Positions 4,888 through 5,977 of a stretch of DNA of 5,977 nt are shown piece by piece. The notes beneath the pieces are model-generated. The model made no database searches, was not told the origin of the DNA, and was given only the letters and a program-made list of their open reading frames with translations. The stretch is taken from assembly GCA_003497445.1 (NCBI GenBank), contig DNNX01000096.1:1-5977 (forward strand), in the 5' to 3' direction. Within the stretch, counting starts at the first letter, position 1; every line of letters begins with the position of its first letter. The translations under genes and the position numbers were made by a program. The stretch comes from Acholeplasmataceae bacterium (GTDB lineage Bacteria; Bacillota_I; Bacilli_A; Acholeplasmatales; Acholeplasmataceae).

Positions 4888-5977
4888 ATGTATCAACAAG
4901 GTATGTTAAAAGTTGCTGCTGCAACACCACCCATTGAAGTTGGAAATATCCCTTTGAACATAAAGGTTATTTTAAACATGCTTGATACACTTAAAGCTTC
5001 AATCGTTGTATTTCCAGAACTTACAATCACTGGGTACAGTGCTTCAGATATGTTTTATCAAGAAGCATTTATTAATCAAGCCAAAGATGGATTAAACACC
5101 ATACTCAAAGAAACAACATATCAAGGAATTTATATTTTAGGGATACCTCTGGATATTTATGGTGCGTTATATAATACTGCAGTCGTGTGTCAACAGGGGA
5201 AAATTTTAGGTGTTGTGCCTAAGTTTTACATTCCAAATCATCATGAATTTTATGAAAAAAGATGGTTTCATAGTGGGAGAAATTCTCATATGACATCCAT
5301 TCATTTATTAGATCAAGAAGTCTCTTTTGGCACACTTATCTTTTTAGAGCCGAATAAAAATATTCGTTTTGGAGTTGAGATTTGTCAAGATTTATGGGCA
5401 ACCTATGCACCATCAGATGATATGAGTTTGGCCGGTGCAAATGTGGTTTTTAATTTATCTGCATCATCAGAATATGTACATAAAGATCAAATAAGACGTG
5501 TGGCAGTTTTAGATCATTCTAGAAAACAGATGGGTGCATATATTTATACATCCACAGGCACATTTGAATCAACATCTGAAGTACCTTATTCATCTCACCA
5601 ACTGATTGCAGTTTCAGGTGAACTTGTTGCAGAATATTTATCGTATGACATGGTTCCAAATGTACTCTATGCAGACATTGATATGGAAGGCATCAATTTT
5701 TTAAAAAGACAAGATTCAACCTATCGTGATATGCATTTCAAACATATGTATACGTACCAATTTGTTCATGTCAATCTTAATGAAACATCAACATATACAT
5801 TTGATACACCTTTAAATCCACTTCCGTTTATCCCAGTAAATGAGCGCATGGATGCTGTGGAACAAGTGTATCAACTTCAAGTGGCAGCCTTAGCAAAAAG
5901 AATCGCGTCAATGCCAATAGATGCTTCCAATATTATCATCGGTATATCAGGAGGATTAGATTCAACCCTTGCTTTAC
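4888..5977 (+). CDS. nadE: Glutamine-dependent NAD+ synthetase, 5' part (runs off the window)
   Basis: The enzyme makes NAD+ from deamido-NAD, ATP and glutamine. The window holds the first 363 complete codons of a protein expected to have roughly 600-680 residues. The N-terminal nitrilase-fold glutaminase domain (about 5-270) shows the full catalytic triad: E44 in FPELTITGYS, K112 in PKFYIPNHHEFYEKRWF, and C166 in GVEICQDLW. STSEVPYSSHQLIA resembles the family's ESTTDxxxxGHSLIA but lacks the GG before His. After a linker, PFIPVNERMDAVEQVYQLQV leads into the synthetase domain, and IIIGISGGLDST (349-360) carries the PP-loop SGGLDS at 354-359. The ATG at 4888 lies one base after the nadD stop, and TAAGGAG (4877-4883) inside the end of nadD is its Shine-Dalgarno site, so translation is likely coupled. 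A second Met at residue 6 is a less likely start. Carrying its own glutaminase, it differs from the short ammonia-dependent NadE of Bacillus. Confidence 0.96.
   Translation, partial: MYQQGMLKVAAATPPIEVGNIPLNIKVILNMLDTLKASIVVFPELTITGYSASDMFYQEAFINQAKDGLNTILKETTYQGIYILGIPLDIYGALYNTAVVCQQGKILGVVPKFYIPNHHEFYEKRWFHSGRNSHMTSIHLLDQEVSFGTLIFLEPNKNIRFGVEICQDLWATYAPSDDMSLAGANVVFNLSASSEYVHKDQIRRVAVLDHSRKQMGAYIYTSTGTFESTSEVPYSSHQLIAVSGELVAEYLSYDMVPNVLYADIDMEGINFLKRQDSTYRDMHFKHMYTYQFVHVNLNETSTYTFDTPLNPLPFIPVNERMDAVEQVYQLQVAALAKRIASMPIDASNIIIGISGGLDSTLAL

Overview
The window is a compact, AT-rich stretch of ordinary bacterial housekeeping genes. All eight genes lie on the + strand: the 3' end of dnaK, then dnaJ, a lipoate-protein ligase gene, a DUF177/YceD gene, rpmF, rsmH (mraW), nadD, and the 5' part of a two-domain nadE. 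The low GC, Gram-positive-type Shine-Dalgarno sites, DnaK-DnaJ order, and an rsmH that is not followed by division or murein genes suggest a wall-less or reduced Firmicutes relative. An Acholeplasma-like member of the Mollicutes is my best guess, as an inference. The six visible Trp codons are all TGG and the seven visible stops are all TAA, so UGA is not read as Trp here, unlike in Mycoplasma and Spiroplasma.

Layout. Bases 1-1651 hold the distal part of a heat-shock chaperone operon (dnaK, dnaJ), closed by a strong intrinsic terminator (1654-1690). An extended -10 element directly behind it probably starts lplA (1727-2713). A near-consensus sigma-70 type promoter (TTGACA, 17 bp, TATACT; 2719-2747) then drives the yceD-rpmF pair (2768-3346). 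That unit ends in a second hairpin with a T-run (3347-3369). The last unit, rsmH-nadD-nadE (3398 to the window end), is tightly packed. A possible internal promoter for nadD lies in the last codons of rsmH.

How the genes work together. DnaK and DnaJ form the Hsp70 folding machine; its exchange factor GrpE is not in view. YceD and L32 belong to large-subunit ribosome biogenesis, and RsmH methylates 16S rRNA in the decoding centre, so the middle of the window is ribosome-related. NadD and NadE catalyse the last two consecutive steps to NAD+. LplA attaches lipoate to 2-oxoacid dehydrogenase or glycine-cleavage proteins, implying salvage of lipoate.

I found no tRNA, rRNA, CRISPR, mobile element or phage gene, no intergenic gap above about 80 bases, and no convincing novel system. 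The points worth a second look are modest: an L32 and a YceD that have both lost zinc-ligand-type cysteines, an rsmH without a visible ribosome binding site behind a terminator, rsmH relocated beside NAD genes, and a recurring promoter geometry predicting very short leaders.
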